Assembly: GCA_013330925.1 (NCBI GenBank)
Contig: DUHJ01000167.1
Span: 1 to 9,450 of the forward strand
Source of the DNA: Candidatus Poseidoniaceae archaeon
GTDB taxonomy: Archaea > Thermoplasmatota > Poseidoniia > Poseidoniales > Poseidoniaceae
Direction of reading: 5' to 3'
DNA: 9,450 bases
Shown: positions 1 through 6,354 of the stretch, piece after piece
Layout: every line of letters starts with the position of its first letter
How positions within the stretch are numbered: the stretch's first letter is position 1
Program-made: the position numbers and the translations under genes
The notes under the pieces: generated by a model
Database searches by the model: none
What the model saw: only the letters and a program-made list of their open reading frames with translations
Told to the model about the DNA's origin: nothing

Positions 1-535
1 CACCCGTTTGCAACACTGCAGGCAACCCCGTAGTCAAGTCGTTGTTCAAGAGCACCAAATCGGGTTTCCTTCCATTCACGACAAGCCCGCCACCGTCGTT
101 GGGCTGGACGTTCACCAGATCGAGATGGCCCGTCAACCCGCGCACTTGTGAGAAGTCGTTCAGTTCAGGGCTTCCTACCGTCGCCAAGTAGCCCGCACGC
201 ACGAGCAGGTCGACCAAGGTGCGGAGGTTCTCGACATAGCCGGGGTTCCTGGTGTGCGATTCAGGATAGAGGTGCACCCACGTCACGCCAGGTGCCGTGC
301 GTTCCACGTGCTCACGCAACAACTGCGCCAACCGTGGTCGGTCTTCCTCGGGCACGTTGTTGAATCCTGCAGGGAAGTGGTTGGCGTCCACCGCTGCAAC
401 CTTCCAGCCGGCGTCTCGAACGTCCACGCTTCCGTAGATGGGAATCGGCACTTCCGCACGCTTCTCGGCCATCCACGCCGTCAAGCGTTCGCGGTTCGCC
501 TCGATGCGCTCGTCGATCCAATGTCCATCCGTCAA
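1..535 (-). CDS. gshA: Glutamate-cysteine ligase, Acidithiobacillus (ferrooxidans) type, 5' part only
   Basis: Probable glutamate-cysteine ligase, joining glutamate and cysteine through the gamma-carboxyl with ATP to give gamma-glutamylcysteine, the first step to glutathione-type thiols in the cytoplasm. The frame is open from a TTG at 535-533 to the window edge (178 residues; from memory the family is roughly 400 or more). Family resemblance is by recall of the GshA type described from Acidithiobacillus ferrooxidans: SVDVRDAGWK at residues 36-45, VDANHFPAGFNN at 49-60, ESHTRN at 92-97 and LLNNDLTTG at 162-170, in the expected order. The TTG is chosen because GGAG lies 8 bases upstream and because TTGA overlaps the asparagine synthetase stop, so translation is probably coupled. 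An ATG at codon 22 would cut into the start of the domain. The catalytic C-terminal part is outside the window, so completeness cannot be judged. The family call is fairly firm; the substrate is inferred from the family. Confidence 0.8.
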   Translation of the reverse strand, partial: MTDGHWIDERIEANRERLTAWMAEKRAEVPIPIYGSVDVRDAGWKVAAVDANHFPAGFNNVPEEDRPRLAQLLREHVERTAPGVTWVHLYPESHTRNPGYVENLRTLVDLLVRAGYLATVGSPELNDFSQVRGLTGHLDLVNVQPNDGGGLVVNGRKPDLVLLNNDLTTGLPAVLQTG

Positions 536-2304
536 GCGACCATCTCCAGCAAATCCGCCACGCTTCCTGTTGGCGCTTGTCGACCGCCGTCGACAAGGTG
601 AATCGCTTCGAAGAGGGCCAAGCCCAACATCACGTCGGGCTGATTGGCCAGTCCGGATGCGATGCGCGGGTACCGCTCCACCACCGAAGCTGCGGCGTCA
701 TGATGCGTTTCGAGCGTTGCTCGCAAGAGGTTCGGAGCCGTGGCCGTGCCCGCAGGCAGTTTGGGCCGACGAACGATGTCCTTTGGCAAGCGGGTTAGGT
801 CCGCCGCTCGACGCAAGGCGGCTTTCTCTTCACCGCTCGAAGGGAGCCTCCAATCCATCGGCAAGCGATGGGCCGCGTCACGGTGGGGCGCACCCAAGAA
901 CGGCACCCTGACCTCAAGTCCATGGGCCATCGAATGGCGGTCCACGAGCCGCAGTTGGAAGTTGCTGAGTTGGCCGTGTTCCAATTCGAAACCGAGCATG
1001 TCGTCGAGCGTTGCGAGCCGGGCTTCGGGAACGTGGCTCGACGCCAACCAAGCCTCGCCTTGGAGCGTTCCGTTGAGGGAAGCGGCCGCGGTGGGATGGT
1101 CCATGGCTTCGAGGCGTTGCCGCACAAGCGATGCGTGCGCGTGAGGATCACGGTAGCGTGGGTAGCCCGCGTGAAGTTCGTCTGCTCCCTGCCCGCAGAG
1201 GCCCACCTTCACACTGGAGGCCATGGTTTGGAAGAGCGGTTGGAAGAACATGACCGACGTGTCCAGATCTTCACCGTGCCACACCAAATTCGGGAGATGG
1301 TGCTCGAAATCCTCCGCCTCCAAGAGGTGCTGGTGATGCGTCAACTCCAGCGCGGAGGACACGGCCTCGGCTGCTTTCCAATCGGGGTTGTCCTCGCTGC
1401 CGGCCACCGTCCAGACTTCAGGCACCGGTTGACCGGCCCGCTCGGCCGCCTCATGTGCAACGGCGGCGACCAAGGCGGAGTCGAGCCCACCCGACAGCAC
1501 GATGCCCACGGGCACGTCCGCCATCAGGCGCTGTTCCACGCTTTGAATGAAGGACTCCAGAAGGTCAGCGGCTCCAAGGTTGGGGTCCCACGTCGTGGCA
1601 GGAGCGAGGCGCTGACGTTCGATGTCCGCACGCGAGTCCATCACCGCACGCCCGTCGTCGTCGAGGGACCACACTTCCACGGTGCCAGGACGGACCTGCC
1701 GGGTGCCGAGAAGGAGCGTGGACAGGTCGAGAGGATATTCCCAAGCAAGGCGGAGCGCAAGCGCCCCTTCGTCGAGCATGGGCACGTGCCCCTCGTGCGC
1801 CCTGAGCCCTTTCATCTCCGATGCAAAGAGCAGCCCGCCGTCCACGTTGGCCAACACGAGCGGTTTGATTCCCATCGGATCCCGGGCCAGAATCAGGCGT
1901 CCGGCCGCAGCGTCCCAGAGCGCAAAAGCGTACATTCCATCGAGACGTGCCACCCAAGCGGCGTGATCGGCGGCCGATCTCGCACCGTTGGCGGTGGCTT
2001 GCGCGTGCAGGGCGAGCACGACTTCGCTGTCCACCTTTCGGGTGAAGCGGTAGGTGGAACACGACGCACGGAGGTCAAGGTGGTTGTAGATCTCACCGTT
2101 GACCACGGCCACGGCGCCGTGCGTTCCAACGATGGGTTGGGGGCCACCGTCGAGGTCGAGGATGGCCAGCCTGGTGTGGGCCAAGCCCACGCGTTCGTCC
2201 ATCCACACGCCTTGGCCGTCCGGGCCACGGTGGTGTTGAAGCCGGTTCATTCGATGAAGGACGGCCTCATCGGGTGCGCCAAGCATTCCGCCAAGGCCGC
2301 ACAT
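532..2304 (-). CDS. asnB: Asparagine synthetase (glutamine-hydrolysing)
   Basis: Cytoplasmic amidotransferase: it hydrolyses glutamine and uses the ammonia with ATP to convert aspartate to asparagine. The protein has 590 residues, a normal length for bacterial and archaeal AsnB. The start is the ATG at 2304 because it gives Met-Cys-Gly, exposing Cys2 as the N-terminal nucleophile; an upstream in-frame ATG at 2370 would bury it. The class II glutaminase domain covers about residues 1-200, with RGPD (26-29), RLAILD (45-50), NGEIYN (69-74) and DSE (92-94). The synthetase domain carries the pyrophosphate loop SGGLDS near residue 270, then GQGADE and a late SMAHGLEVRVPFL segment; all these catalytic features are intact. 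It is followed directly by gshA with a TTGA overlap, so glutamate released by glutaminase activity could feed the ligase (inference). Other AsnB-fold amidotransferases act on peptides or sugars, but the complete motif set favours asparagine. Confidence 0.93.
   Translation of the reverse strand: MCGLGGMLGAPDEAVLHRMNRLQHHRGPDGQGVWMDERVGLAHTRLAILDLDGGPQPIVGTHGAVAVVNGEIYNHLDLRASCSTYRFTRKVDSEVVLALHAQATANGARSAADHAAWVARLDGMYAFALWDAAAGRLILARDPMGIKPLVLANVDGGLLFASEMKGLRAHEGHVPMLDEGALALRLAWEYPLDLSTLLLGTRQVRPGTVEVWSLDDDGRAVMDSRADIERQRLAPATTWDPNLGAADLLESFIQSVEQRLMADVPVGIVLSGGLDSALVAAVAHEAAERAGQPVPEVWTVAGSEDNPDWKAAEAVSSALELTHHQHLLEAEDFEHHLPNLVWHGEDLDTSVMFFQPLFQTMASSVKVGLCGQGADELHAGYPRYRDPHAHASLVRQRLEAMDHPTAAASLNGTLQGEAWLASSHVPEARLATLDDMLGFELEHGQLSNFQLRLVDRHSMAHGLEVRVPFLGAPHRDAAHRLPMDWRLPSSGEEKAALRRAADLTRLPKDIVRRPKLPAGTATAPNLLRATLETHHDAAASVVERYPRIASGLANQPDVMLGLALFEAIHLVDGGRQAPTGSVADLLEMVA
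544..547 (-). promoter_or_regulatory. Shine-Dalgarno site deciding the TTG start of gshA
   Basis: GGAG on the minus strand, inside the last codons of the asparagine synthetase gene, with 8 bases before TTG at 535-533. It is the reason for choosing TTG over the later ATG at codon 22. Confidence 0.5.
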
Positions 2305-2343
2305 ACGCACCCATCCGGGTCGGACGCCTTTGAAGCCTCGTCC

Positions 2344-2349
2344 TAAAAT
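2344..2349 (-). promoter_or_regulatory. Possible archaeal TATA-like element before asnB
   Basis: ATTTTA on the minus strand, the most A+T-rich stretch in the 53-base gap between asnB and the small membrane protein gene. At the usual archaeal spacing of about 25 bases it would start a transcript near 2320, leaving a leader of about 16 bases. Weak evidence: one short match in a GC-rich background, and asnB may simply be read from upstream. Confidence 0.25.
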
Positions 2350-2357
2350 CGAGGCGC

Positions 2358-2474
2358 TCAGAAGCCCCAAACGGGGTAGGCAAAGGCCGTCACGACAAGC
2401 GCGATCACGGCGAGTCCAAAGACGACGAAGTAGGTGCCTTGAGCGACCTCGGTCTTGCTCTCTTCTTCGCCCAT
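2358..2474 (-). CDS. Small single-span membrane protein of unknown function
   Basis: A 38-residue protein with a charged N-terminus (GEEESKTEVAQ, residues 2-12) followed by one strongly hydrophobic segment at about 14-33, ending in AYPVWGF. The acidic tail and lack of a signal cleavage site suggest a small anchored protein with the N-terminus probably inside. The ATG at 2474 is preferred because GGGATGAAC precedes it; an ATG at 2480 would add Met-Asn. It sits 49 bases after the kinase-like gene and 53 bases before asnB, on the same strand. The layout recalls the tiny subunit IIa of ba3-type cytochrome oxidases, but no oxidase gene is here and the match is only in shape. It is likely real because the hydrophobic pattern is coherent and the frame fits the operon; function unknown. 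Confidence 0.6.
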   Translation of the reverse strand: MGEEESKTEVAQGTYFVVFGLAVIALVVTAFAYPVWGF

Positions 2475-2523
2475 GTTCATCCCTGAATGGGCCACCGAGA
2501 ATCGCCCTTTGAATGTAGTGGGG

Positions 2524-3156
2524 TCAAAGCCACGGCACGACCAACAAGACGGCGAGGAGTGGGATGAAGAGCATGGTCGCGTTGTCGTCGATCCAGCGCA
2601 ACCGTGGCCATTCCGATGCCACGCAGATGAACGGGAGCACCGGGACCAGCGCCCAAGGGGTGCCCAGCACCACCGCGCATCCACCCCACACGCCGATCAG
2701 CGCCACAGTCGACCAGATCGAAGCGGTCCGGTTGCTTTGCCCTGCTCGGCGAAGTTCACCGAGGAGCGGGTCTCCAATGGCCAAGGAAAGGATGAGCGGA
2801 TAGCCCAATTCGGGATGATCGTGCAAGGTCAACAGCACGACGCCGATACCCAATGCGCCCCAAGCAAGTGCAGAAACTTGGGTGGCTTCGTAATCACGCT
2901 GACCAAACACCGTGATCCCGGTTCGGAGGCGAACCGCCTCGGCCAAAATCAGCACCAGCACCAAGGCCGAAGCCACTTGCTCTGCACCCTCCAAGCCAAC
3001 GCGTGAGGCGATGGCTGCAGCGTGCTCGTAGTAGACGAAGGGAATCGAAACCATGCCGAGGTGAACGGCACGCCGGAGAACGTGCCCCCACATCCCACCC
3101 ACGGAGTGGTCCTTCGGGTCGGTGAGGGGCACCATGCCGTTATCGTCATCCGCCAC
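2524..3156 (-). CDS. SEC59/phytol-kinase-family integral membrane protein (polyprenol or phytol kinase-like)
   Basis: A 210-residue polytopic membrane protein with about six or seven hydrophobic segments. Family features are RRAVHLG at residues 28-34 before the first span, EAVRLR at 73-78, an aspartate-containing loop LAIGDPLLGE at 125-134, and WIDDNATMLFIPLLA at 188-202. The last resembles the IDDN-plus-hydrophobic ending of dolichol kinase (SEC59), phytol kinase and related CTP-dependent enzymes, which phosphorylate isoprenoid alcohols or lipids at the membrane. The start is the GTG at 3156, with GAGGTGATT four bases before it; it overlaps the end of meaB by 11 bases, so translation is probably coupled. 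A CDP-alcohol or phosphatidate cytidylyltransferase-type annotation is possible because the families are distantly related. Family placement is moderately sure; the substrate is unknown. It is an unexpected member of a methylmalonyl-CoA operon. Confidence 0.72.
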   Translation of the reverse strand: MADDDNGMVPLTDPKDHSVGGMWGHVLRRAVHLGMVSIPFVYYEHAAAIASRVGLEGAEQVASALVLVLILAEAVRLRTGITVFGQRDYEATQVSALAWGALGIGVVLLTLHDHPELGYPLILSLAIGDPLLGELRRAGQSNRTASIWSTVALIGVWGGCAVVLGTPWALVPVLPFICVASEWPRLRWIDDNATMLFIPLLAVLLVVPWL

Positions 3157-4042
3157 GCCAAATCACCTCGACGGCGTCCTCTGGAGCGAGGGTACCGTTC
3201 CCGATACGGGCGAGGATGTCCTCATAGTCCTCATGGCGGACAAGACGGGCTTCGGCCGCGTTTGCCAACCGCTCGCGGGCGCGCGCGCGCTCGCTGCCCG
3301 AGCGGGCAGGAAGGTCCCGTAGTGCCTCAAGGGCCTCGCCCAACCCTACGCCGGTGTGTGCCGACATGAGGAGCACTTCGGGCGGTTCGGGCCCGTCCAA
3401 AGCCAAGGAGTCGCGAAGTTCGGCCGCGTGCCGCTCTGCGCCATCAAGGTCAGCCTTGTTCACCAACACAAGGTCGGCCAACTCGAGCAAGCCTGCCTTT
3501 TCGGCTTGAACCGCATCGCCGCGTGCAGGACCTTCCATGAGCACGATGCGATCGGCCACGGCGGCGCACCGCACTTCAGATTGGCCGGCACCCACGGTTT
3601 CGATGACCACCAACGGCCATCCGCATCCGTGGAGGACCTGCACCAGATCACCGAGGACGGAAGGAATGCTGCCGCTCGACCGACGTGTTGCAATGGAGCG
3701 GACGTAAATGCGTTCAGCGACGGAGGCGTCGTCGGGCGACGACAGGCGAATGCGATCGCCGAGCAAAGCACCCCCGGACAGCGCCGAGGACGGATCAACC
3801 GCGAGCAAGGCGATGGCCTCGCCCCGCTCGGCATGGGCCCGAAGGAAGTGGTCGATGAAGCACGACTTGCCCACCCCTGGCGGGCCTGTGATGGCAATGG
3901 AACGGCCTTGGGGCCGCGAGGAACCAAGCAACTCCGAAGCGGCAACTCGGCCGTCTTCAACCTCGGTCAGCAAGCGTGCAAGGTCCCTGCGGGAGCCGCC
4001 TTGAGCCGCCTTGAGGCGGTCCAACGGCACCCCGTCCTCCAA
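3146..4042 (-). CDS. meaB: MeaB/ArgK-type GTPase, methylmalonyl-CoA mutase chaperone
   Basis: G3E-type P-loop GTPase (MeaB/ArgK/MMAA family) that binds methylmalonyl-CoA mutase, gates delivery of adenosylcobalamin and protects the enzyme from inactivation. With 298 residues it is slightly short of typical MeaB. Motifs: Walker A GPPGVGKS (53-60), the switch region AVDPSS then GGALLGDRIRL (81-100), ETVGAGQSE (148-156), the guanine-specificity motif NKAD (195-198) and SAHTGVG (227-233). No good ATG exists. TTG at 4042 is chosen because GGGAGG lies 8 bases upstream, and an ATG at 4049 is in another frame. The upstream mutase subunit ends with TGA at 4048-4046 in this same frame, leaving only one codon between that stop and this start. 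The old name ArgK reflects a discarded link to arginine transport; the mutase neighbour settles the role. No key motif is missing. Confidence 0.95.
   Translation of the reverse strand: MEDGVPLDRLKAAQGGSRRDLARLLTEVEDGRVAASELLGSSRPQGRSIAITGPPGVGKSCFIDHFLRAHAERGEAIALLAVDPSSALSGGALLGDRIRLSSPDDASVAERIYVRSIATRRSSGSIPSVLGDLVQVLHGCGWPLVVIETVGAGQSEVRCAAVADRIVLMEGPARGDAVQAEKAGLLELADLVLVNKADLDGAERHAAELRDSLALDGPEPPEVLLMSAHTGVGLGEALEALRDLPARSGSERARARERLANAAEARLVRHEDYEDILARIGNGTLAPEDAVEVIWRGG
3161..3169 (-). promoter_or_regulatory. Strong Shine-Dalgarno site for the GTG start of the kinase-like gene
   Basis: GAGGTGATT on the minus strand, within the 3' end of meaB, four bases before GTG at 3156-3154. It supports the GTG over the ATG seven codons later and implies coupling to meaB. 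Confidence 0.6.
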
Positions 4043-4045
4043 CGG

Positions 4046-4486
4046 TCATGCCTCCCAAATCCAACCGCCATCGGCGCCAACGCCGGCGTCGTCGCGGCTT
4101 GACGCTTCAGCGACGAAATCGCTGATGGTTTCGGTGGTCGTCCCGGGTCCGAAAATGGCTCGCATGCCGGCCTCGTGAAGCGCGGGGCGATCCGCGTCAG
4201 GAATGATGCCGCCCCCGAAGACCACCACGTCGTCAAGGCCTTCGTCACGAAGCAGTTGGCAGATCGTGGGGAAGAGGTGACCGTGGGCACCAGAGAGGCT
4301 GGACAAGCCAAGGAAACGGGCGTCCTCGTCTCGAACCGTGGCCACGATCTGGGCCGGAGTGCGCCGCAATCCCGTGTAAATGACCTCATGACCGGCGTCA
4401 CGAAGGGCCCGAGCGACGACCTTCGCGCCACGGTCGTGACCGTCCAAGCCCGGCTTCGCAACGACGATACGCATGCTGCCCGCCAT
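4046..4486 (-). CDS. mcmA2: Methylmalonyl-CoA mutase, B12-binding (small/C-terminal) subunit
   Basis: Stand-alone cobalamin-binding subunit (146 residues, usual for the split archaeal enzyme) that pairs with a separate catalytic subunit to convert (R)-methylmalonyl-CoA to succinyl-CoA. The B12 signature D15-x-H17-x-x-G20 lies in [12 protein letters not shown], with His17 as the lower axial cobalt ligand. It is followed by LSSLSGAH near 61-68 and [12 protein letters not shown], then FGPGT, all in the order expected of the Rossmann-like B12 domain. ATG at 4486 is chosen because AGGG lies just upstream; ATG at 4474 (MRIVVAKPG) is a close alternative four codons in. The frame stays open far upstream, but that part lies in the divergent spacer and opposite the carboxylase gene and is not protein-like. 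The large catalytic subunit is not in the window. It is the first gene of the leftward operon and is followed at once by its chaperone meaB. Confidence 0.95.
   Translation of the reverse strand: MAGSMRIVVAKPGLDGHDRGAKVVARALRDAGHEVIYTGLRRTPAQIVATVRDEDARFLGLSSLSGAHGHLFPTICQLLRDEGLDDVVVFGGGIIPDADRPALHEAGMRAIFGPGTTTETISDFVAEASSRDDAGVGADGGWIWEA
4051..4056 (-). promoter_or_regulatory. Shine-Dalgarno site deciding the TTG start of meaB
   Basis: GGGAGG on the minus strand, located inside the last codons of the mutase small subunit gene and 8 bases before TTG at 4042-4040. It supports re-initiation at TTG right after the TGA stop. Confidence 0.55.
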
Positions 4487-4601
4487 GCCATCCCTACACG
4501 CAGGACGGTTTTCAAGCGAACGGGCGACAGGCCCTCCATGTCGCGTTCTGCACACGGAACCGTCAAAGACCGACCCGGGGTCTTCGTGCTTAGGTGAGTC
4601 C
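4487..4601. promoter_or_regulatory. Divergent promoter region between mutase/meaB and carboxylase operons
   Basis: A 115-base spacer between two outward-facing operons of one pathway, so it should hold both promoters. It is GC-rich. The only A+T-rich patch is at 4509-4516 (CTTGAAAA on the minus strand), centred about 26 bases before the mutase ATG at 4486, the spacing expected for an archaeal TATA box with a very short leader. AGGTGA at 4592-4597 is the ribosome binding site of the carboxylase gene. I see no clear inverted repeat that would serve as an operator. That both promoters lie here is inferred from layout; the box itself is weak. Confidence 0.45.
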
Positions 4602-6155
4602 ATGACGTCCACAGAGGAGCGCCTGAAAGACCTCCGCGCACGGAAGGCGAAGGTCGAGGTCGGCGGCGGCCAGGCCCGGATTGAAGCCCAACACGCCCGT
4701 GGCAAGATGACGGCACGAGAGCGGTTGGAGATGCTCCTCGACGAGGGAAGCTTCCAGGAGATGGACGGCTTGGTCGAACACCGCTGCCGTGATTTCGGCA
4801 TGGATCGCAACGTCATTCCCGGGGACGGCGTCGTCACCGGCCACGGCACGATCAACGGCCGCCAGGTCTACGCCTTTGCGCAGGATTTCACGGTGTACGG
4901 GGGGAGCCTCGGTGAGATGCACGGCCTAAAGATCTGCAAGGTCCTCGACATGGCCCTCAAGACCGGTCGACCGGTCATCGGCATGAACGATTCAGGCGGC
5001 GCTCGCATTCAGGAAGGGGTCGCTTCGTTGGGATCCTACGCGGAGATTTTCTTCCGCAACGTCCGAGCCAGCGGCGTCATCCCCCAAATCTCGGTCATCA
5101 TGGGCCCCTGTGCTGGCGGCGCGGTGTACAGCCCTGCCATCACGGATTTCGTCATTATGGTGGACCAGACGGCGCACATGTTCATCACCGGCCCAGAGGT
5201 CATCAAGACGGTCACCAACGAAGTGGTGACGTTCGAGGACCTCGGTGGTGCGATGACCCACGGCTCAAAGTCCGGCGTGTCCCACTTTACCGCTGAAGAC
5301 GATGCCGGAGCCATTGACCTCGCACGTGACCTCGTGGACATGTTGCCGCTCAACAACATGGAACGCCCGCCCGAAAAGCGCACGAGCGATCCCATCGATC
5401 GGGTCTGCGAGGCCCTCGAGTCCATCCTGCCAGAGGAGCCCAACAAGCCCTACGACGTGGTGGACGTCATCCGTGAGGTCCTCGACGACGGCGGCTTCAT
5501 GGAAGTCCAAGCCGACTGGGCGAAGAACATCGTCTGCGGCTTCGGTCACCTCGGCGGTCGAACCGTCGGCGTGGTGGCCAACCAACCGAAGGTTCTCGCA
5601 GGCTGCCTCGACATCGATGCTTCCGACAAGGCCGCACGCTTCGTGCGCTTTTGCGACGCCTTCAACGTGCCCTTGGTGACCTTCGAGGACGTCCCTGGCT
5701 TCTTGCCCGGCACCAGCCAAGAATGGGGCGGCATCATCCGCCACGGGGCCAAGTTGCTCTACGCCTTTGCCGAAGCCACGGTGCCAAAGCTCACCGTCGT
5801 CCTTCGCAAGGCCTACGGCGGTGCGTACGACGTCATGTCCTCCAAGCACCTGCGAGGCGACTACAACGTGGCTTGGCCCACCGCTGAACTCGCGGTGATG
5901 GGCGCCGACGGCGCCGTGGAAATCATCCACCGGCGGCGCATTGCAAGCGCTCGAAACCCAGAGCAAGAGCGCGAGCGCTTGACCACCGATTTCAACGAGA
6001 CCTTTGCCAACCCGTACAAGGCGGCTGGCCTCGGGTACCTCGACGACGTCATCGAACCGGCGCAAACCCGGCGCCACCTCTGCCGTGCGCTCGACATGCT
6101 CGCCGACAAAGAAGAACTCCGCCCTGCCCGAAAGCACGGCAACATCCCCCTCTGA
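4602..6155 (+). CDS. pccB: Propionyl-CoA carboxylase, carboxyltransferase (beta) subunit
   Basis: Biotin-dependent acyl-CoA carboxyltransferase: it moves the carboxyl group from carboxybiotin to propionyl-CoA, giving methylmalonyl-CoA. It has 517 residues, typical of the family, with both crotonase-like halves present. The N-half has [20 protein letters not shown], then [10 protein letters not shown] (130-139) and [12 protein letters not shown] (168-179), which shape the acyl-CoA oxyanion site. The C-half has [19 protein letters not shown] (366 onward) and [10 protein letters not shown], in which Asp410 corresponds, by recall, to the residue that favours propionyl- over acetyl-CoA in Streptomyces PccB. 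The ATG at 4602 has AGGTGA four bases before it; an open frame from 4473 adds non-family sequence across the promoter region. It heads the rightward operon opposite the mutase genes. The biotin carboxylase (alpha) subunit is not nearby. Some archaeal homologues also accept acetyl-CoA, so dual specificity is possible. Confidence 0.96.
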   Translation: MTSTEERLKDLRARKAKVEVGGGQARIEAQHARGKMTARERLEMLLDEGSFQEMDGLVEHRCRDFGMDRNVIPGDGVVTGHGTINGRQVYAFAQDFTVYGGSLGEMHGLKICKVLDMALKTGRPVIGMNDSGGARIQEGVASLGSYAEIFFRNVRASGVIPQISVIMGPCAGGAVYSPAITDFVIMVDQTAHMFITGPEVIKTVTNEVVTFEDLGGAMTHGSKSGVSHFTAEDDAGAIDLARDLVDMLPLNNMERPPEKRTSDPIDRVCEALESILPEEPNKPYDVVDVIREVLDDGGFMEVQADWAKNIVCGFGHLGGRTVGVVANQPKVLAGCLDIDASDKAARFVRFCDAFNVPLVTFEDVPGFLPGTSQEWGGIIRHGAKLLYAFAEATVPKLTVVLRKAYGGAYDVMSSKHLRGDYNVAWPTAELAVMGADGAVEIIHRRRIASARNPEQERERLTTDFNETFANPYKAAGLGYLDDVIEPAQTRRHLCRALDMLADKEELRPARKHGNIPL

Positions 6156-6164
6156 GGCCTGCCC

Positions 6165-6350
6165 ATGACCGACGAAGCCGTCCTGCGCACCGCGGCCATC
6201 ATGGCCCTGTTGAGCATGCTGGAGGAATCCTCCGGCACCGCCAACGCTGGGCGGCTGCCGGGCGAGGCGTGGAACAGCGACCACCGCCGGCAAGCGATGG
6301 GCCGGCAAAGCCTGATGCGCACCCGAAGCGGTCGCGCACCCTGGAGGTGA
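6165..6350 (+). CDS. Small soluble protein, possible acyl-CoA carboxylase accessory (epsilon-like) subunit
   Basis: A 61-residue protein, not confidently assigned. Residues 4-21 form a likely helix (EAVLRTAAIMALLSMLEE), followed by a Gly-rich turn, Trp36, a basic stretch rich in Arg, Met and Gln (41-54), and a Pro-Trp-Arg C-terminus. There is no signal peptide, and the hydrophobic stretch is too short for a convincing membrane span. It starts 9 bases after pccB with GAGG upstream, and its TGA is the end of the GGAGGTGA ribosome binding site of the biotin carrier gene, so it is tightly locked between two carboxylase subunits. The layout (one helix, a central Trp with nearby Arg, a Trp-Arg end) loosely recalls the small epsilon subunits of actinobacterial acyl-CoA carboxylases. 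Position and layout support a structural subunit of the carboxylase complex; that is inference. It is very likely a real gene. Confidence 0.7.
   Translation: MTDEAVLRTAAIMALLSMLEESSGTANAGRLPGEAWNSDHRRQAMGRQSLMRTRSGRAPWR
6343..6350 (+). promoter_or_regulatory. Near-perfect Shine-Dalgarno site of the biotin carrier gene
   Basis: GGAGGTGA, four bases before ATG at 6355. Its last three bases are the TGA stop of the preceding small gene, so termination and re-initiation occur on the same bases. It also shows the anti-Shine-Dalgarno preference used elsewhere in the window. Confidence 0.7.
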
Positions 6351-6354
6351 CCAC

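Noticed and set aside
868..2346. 492-codon open frame on the plus strand opposite asnB
   Set aside because: Long frames opposite GC-rich genes are expected. The product has no coherent domain, and the minus strand encodes a complete asparagine synthetase.
2475..2684. Longer version of the small membrane protein starting inside the kinase-like gene
   Set aside because: The extra residues are an Arg/Ser/Cys-rich shadow of the overlapping kinase-like gene; only the last 38-40 residues look like protein.
3278..3290. GC dinucleotide run
   Set aside because: It encodes part of the Arg/Ala-rich stretch near the end of MeaB. The frame is intact, with no sign of slippage or a structural role.
4473..4601. 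N-terminal extension of pccB by 43 residues
   Set aside because: The added part is not family-like, covers the divergent promoter and bypasses the AGGTGA site before ATG 4602.
4487..4855. Upstream in-frame extension of the mutase small subunit
   Set aside because: It would cross the divergent spacer and run antisense to pccB. The residues are not mutase-like, and the family begins near [12 protein letters not shown].
6165..6350. Membrane (OadG-like) subunit of a sodium-pumping decarboxylase
   Set aside because: The hydrophobic stretch is short and followed by basic soluble sequence, and no decarboxylase beta subunit is present.
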